59,221 nt of DNA from an uncultured Prevotella sp. (lineage in GTDB: Bacteria; Bacteroidota; Bacteroidia; Bacteroidales; Bacteroidaceae). Where the stretch lies: positions 1-59,221 of the forward strand of contig CAKQDG010000005.1 in NCBI GenBank assembly GCA_934219025.1. Direction: 5' to 3'. Both the position numbers and the translations under genes were made by a program. The notes below the pieces were generated by a model. It was not told where the DNA came from and ran no database searches. It saw only the letters and a list, made by a program, of their open reading frames with translations. Position 1 is the first letter of the stretch. Every line of letters begins with the position of its first letter. Positions 58,640 to 59,221 of the stretch are shown here, piece by piece.

Positions 58640-59030
58640 TTTTAAGGAGAAATCTGTTATGTTACATTCTTATCATTCATTGAAAGGATATTATGGAAAA
58701 TTCATTGTCTTCTCCTTTCACAAAAATCATCAACTAAAAGTCTGAAACGAATCAACTACACGTCAAGAACAATACCGGCACCCCTTTGGATTTATCGCCG
58801 GACTGAAGTTTATTTTCTGCAAAAATAGTTTTTATGCAGCATCCGTGCAAACGGCAAAATGGCAAATCCGGCTCAAACGTGGCTATTCAAGGTTTATGTG
58901 GTAGAAATTAAGGATTAAACGTTATAAAAAATACACTCATTATGTAATGTCCATTTTGAAAAACCGCCCTTTTAGTCTTTTCAAATTTAATTTAAGTCAA
59001 AATTCACGATATTGAAACACTAAAAACCCC
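58640..59030. other. Intergenic region, no gene seen
   Basis: About 390 AT-rich bp between the terminator and the aldolase promoter. Only a loose inverted pair CTGC/GCAG around an A/T stretch near 58820-58840 was noticed. No ORF with a family motif and no RNA gene was recognised. Confidence 0.5.
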
Positions 59031-59038
59031 CACTTTGT

Positions 59039-59069
59039 TTTGCACACACAAATTTATATATTAACTTTG
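59039..59069 (+). promoter_or_regulatory. Promoter of the aldolase gene
   Basis: TTTG (59039-59042), 19 nt, then TAACTTTG (59062-59069). The leader is about 78 nt. Confidence 0.65.
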
Positions 59070-59153
59070 CCATAGAAAAGGAGACAGCGGACGAATCATC
59101 CGCCAGACACATAATCACAAGGGAATAACAATTAAACTAATAACAAAAATACT

Positions 59154-59221
59154 ATGGTAAGTTACAAAGAATTAGGCTTGGTAAACACCAGAGAGATGTT
59201 TAAGAGAGCCATCAACGGCGG
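59154..59221 (+). CDS. fba: Class II fructose-1,6-bisphosphate aldolase, N-terminus only
   Basis: The visible start MVSYKELGLVNTREMFKRAI is the conserved N-terminus of Bacteroidota class II aldolases, which split fructose 1,6-bisphosphate in glycolysis with a zinc ion. Only 22 codons are in the window; the catalytic residues lie outside. The identity rests on this stretch and the strong promoter. Confidence 0.75.
   Translation, partial: MVSYKELGLVNTREMFKRAING

Overview
The window reads as chromosome of a member of the Bacteroidota, most likely Prevotellaceae. The evidence is a SusC/SusD pair, Bacteroidota-type promoters (TTTG, about 19 nt, TAnnTTTG) in front of many genes, signal peptides beginning MKK, DUF3575 and DUF4831 family proteins, and Prevotella-like protein C-termini (IYSIDGK ... 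NGKKFVK). No rRNA, tRNA, CRISPR array or intact insertion sequence was seen.

Layout. 1-1576: a pectin methylesterase, cut by the window edge. 1735-5388: minus-strand envelope genes (small membrane protein, C10 cysteine peptidase, lipoprotein, beta-barrel protein). 5774-19530: twelve same-strand, tightly packed genes that form one eukaryote-like phospho-signalling island. It has three Ser/Thr kinases, two PP2C phosphatases, three FHA proteins (one fused to a trypsin-like protease), three exported accessory proteins and, at the head, an UpxY/NusG-type antiterminator behind a clear promoter and a hairpin-containing leader. 20353-23788: DJ-1, ispD, recG. 24064-25445: M23/LysM peptidase and a Cys/Lys-rich exported protein. 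25785-27850: two glycosyltransferases. 28398-31364: a double-receiver PEP/pyruvate-binding protein. 31634-33831: a four-helix-bundle protein and a GH28 pectinase. 34298-38941: adk, hpt, NAD(P)HX repair and a DUF4831 protein. 39142-39851: an MNT-HEPN toxin-antitoxin-like pair between two identical terminators. 39994-46148: a SusC/SusD locus with a secreted partner. 47045-53276: pdxJ, nadK, ABC exporter, thiol-disulfide protein, obgE, pgeF. 53653-58582: a three-gene outer-membrane operon (DUF3575, OmpA-like/TPR, four-module beta-barrel). 59154 to the end: start of a class II fructose-bisphosphate aldolase.

The spaces between genes are unusually structured. A palindrome-rich element of about 190-215 bp with terminal inverted repeats occurs three times. 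Arrays of a 9-bp unit (TCCGAGnnG) occur four times, two of them bracketing the four-helix-bundle gene, and looser 9-bp ladders built on AGTCC/AGTTC occur three more times. Dimeric minisatellites lie on both sides of the glycosyltransferase pair.

The best candidates for an under-described system are the UpxY-led kinase/phosphatase/FHA/protease operon, the TCCGAG repeats together with the four-helix-bundle gene, and the terminator-flanked MNT-HEPN cassette. All function calls come from reading motifs by eye; no database search was possible.
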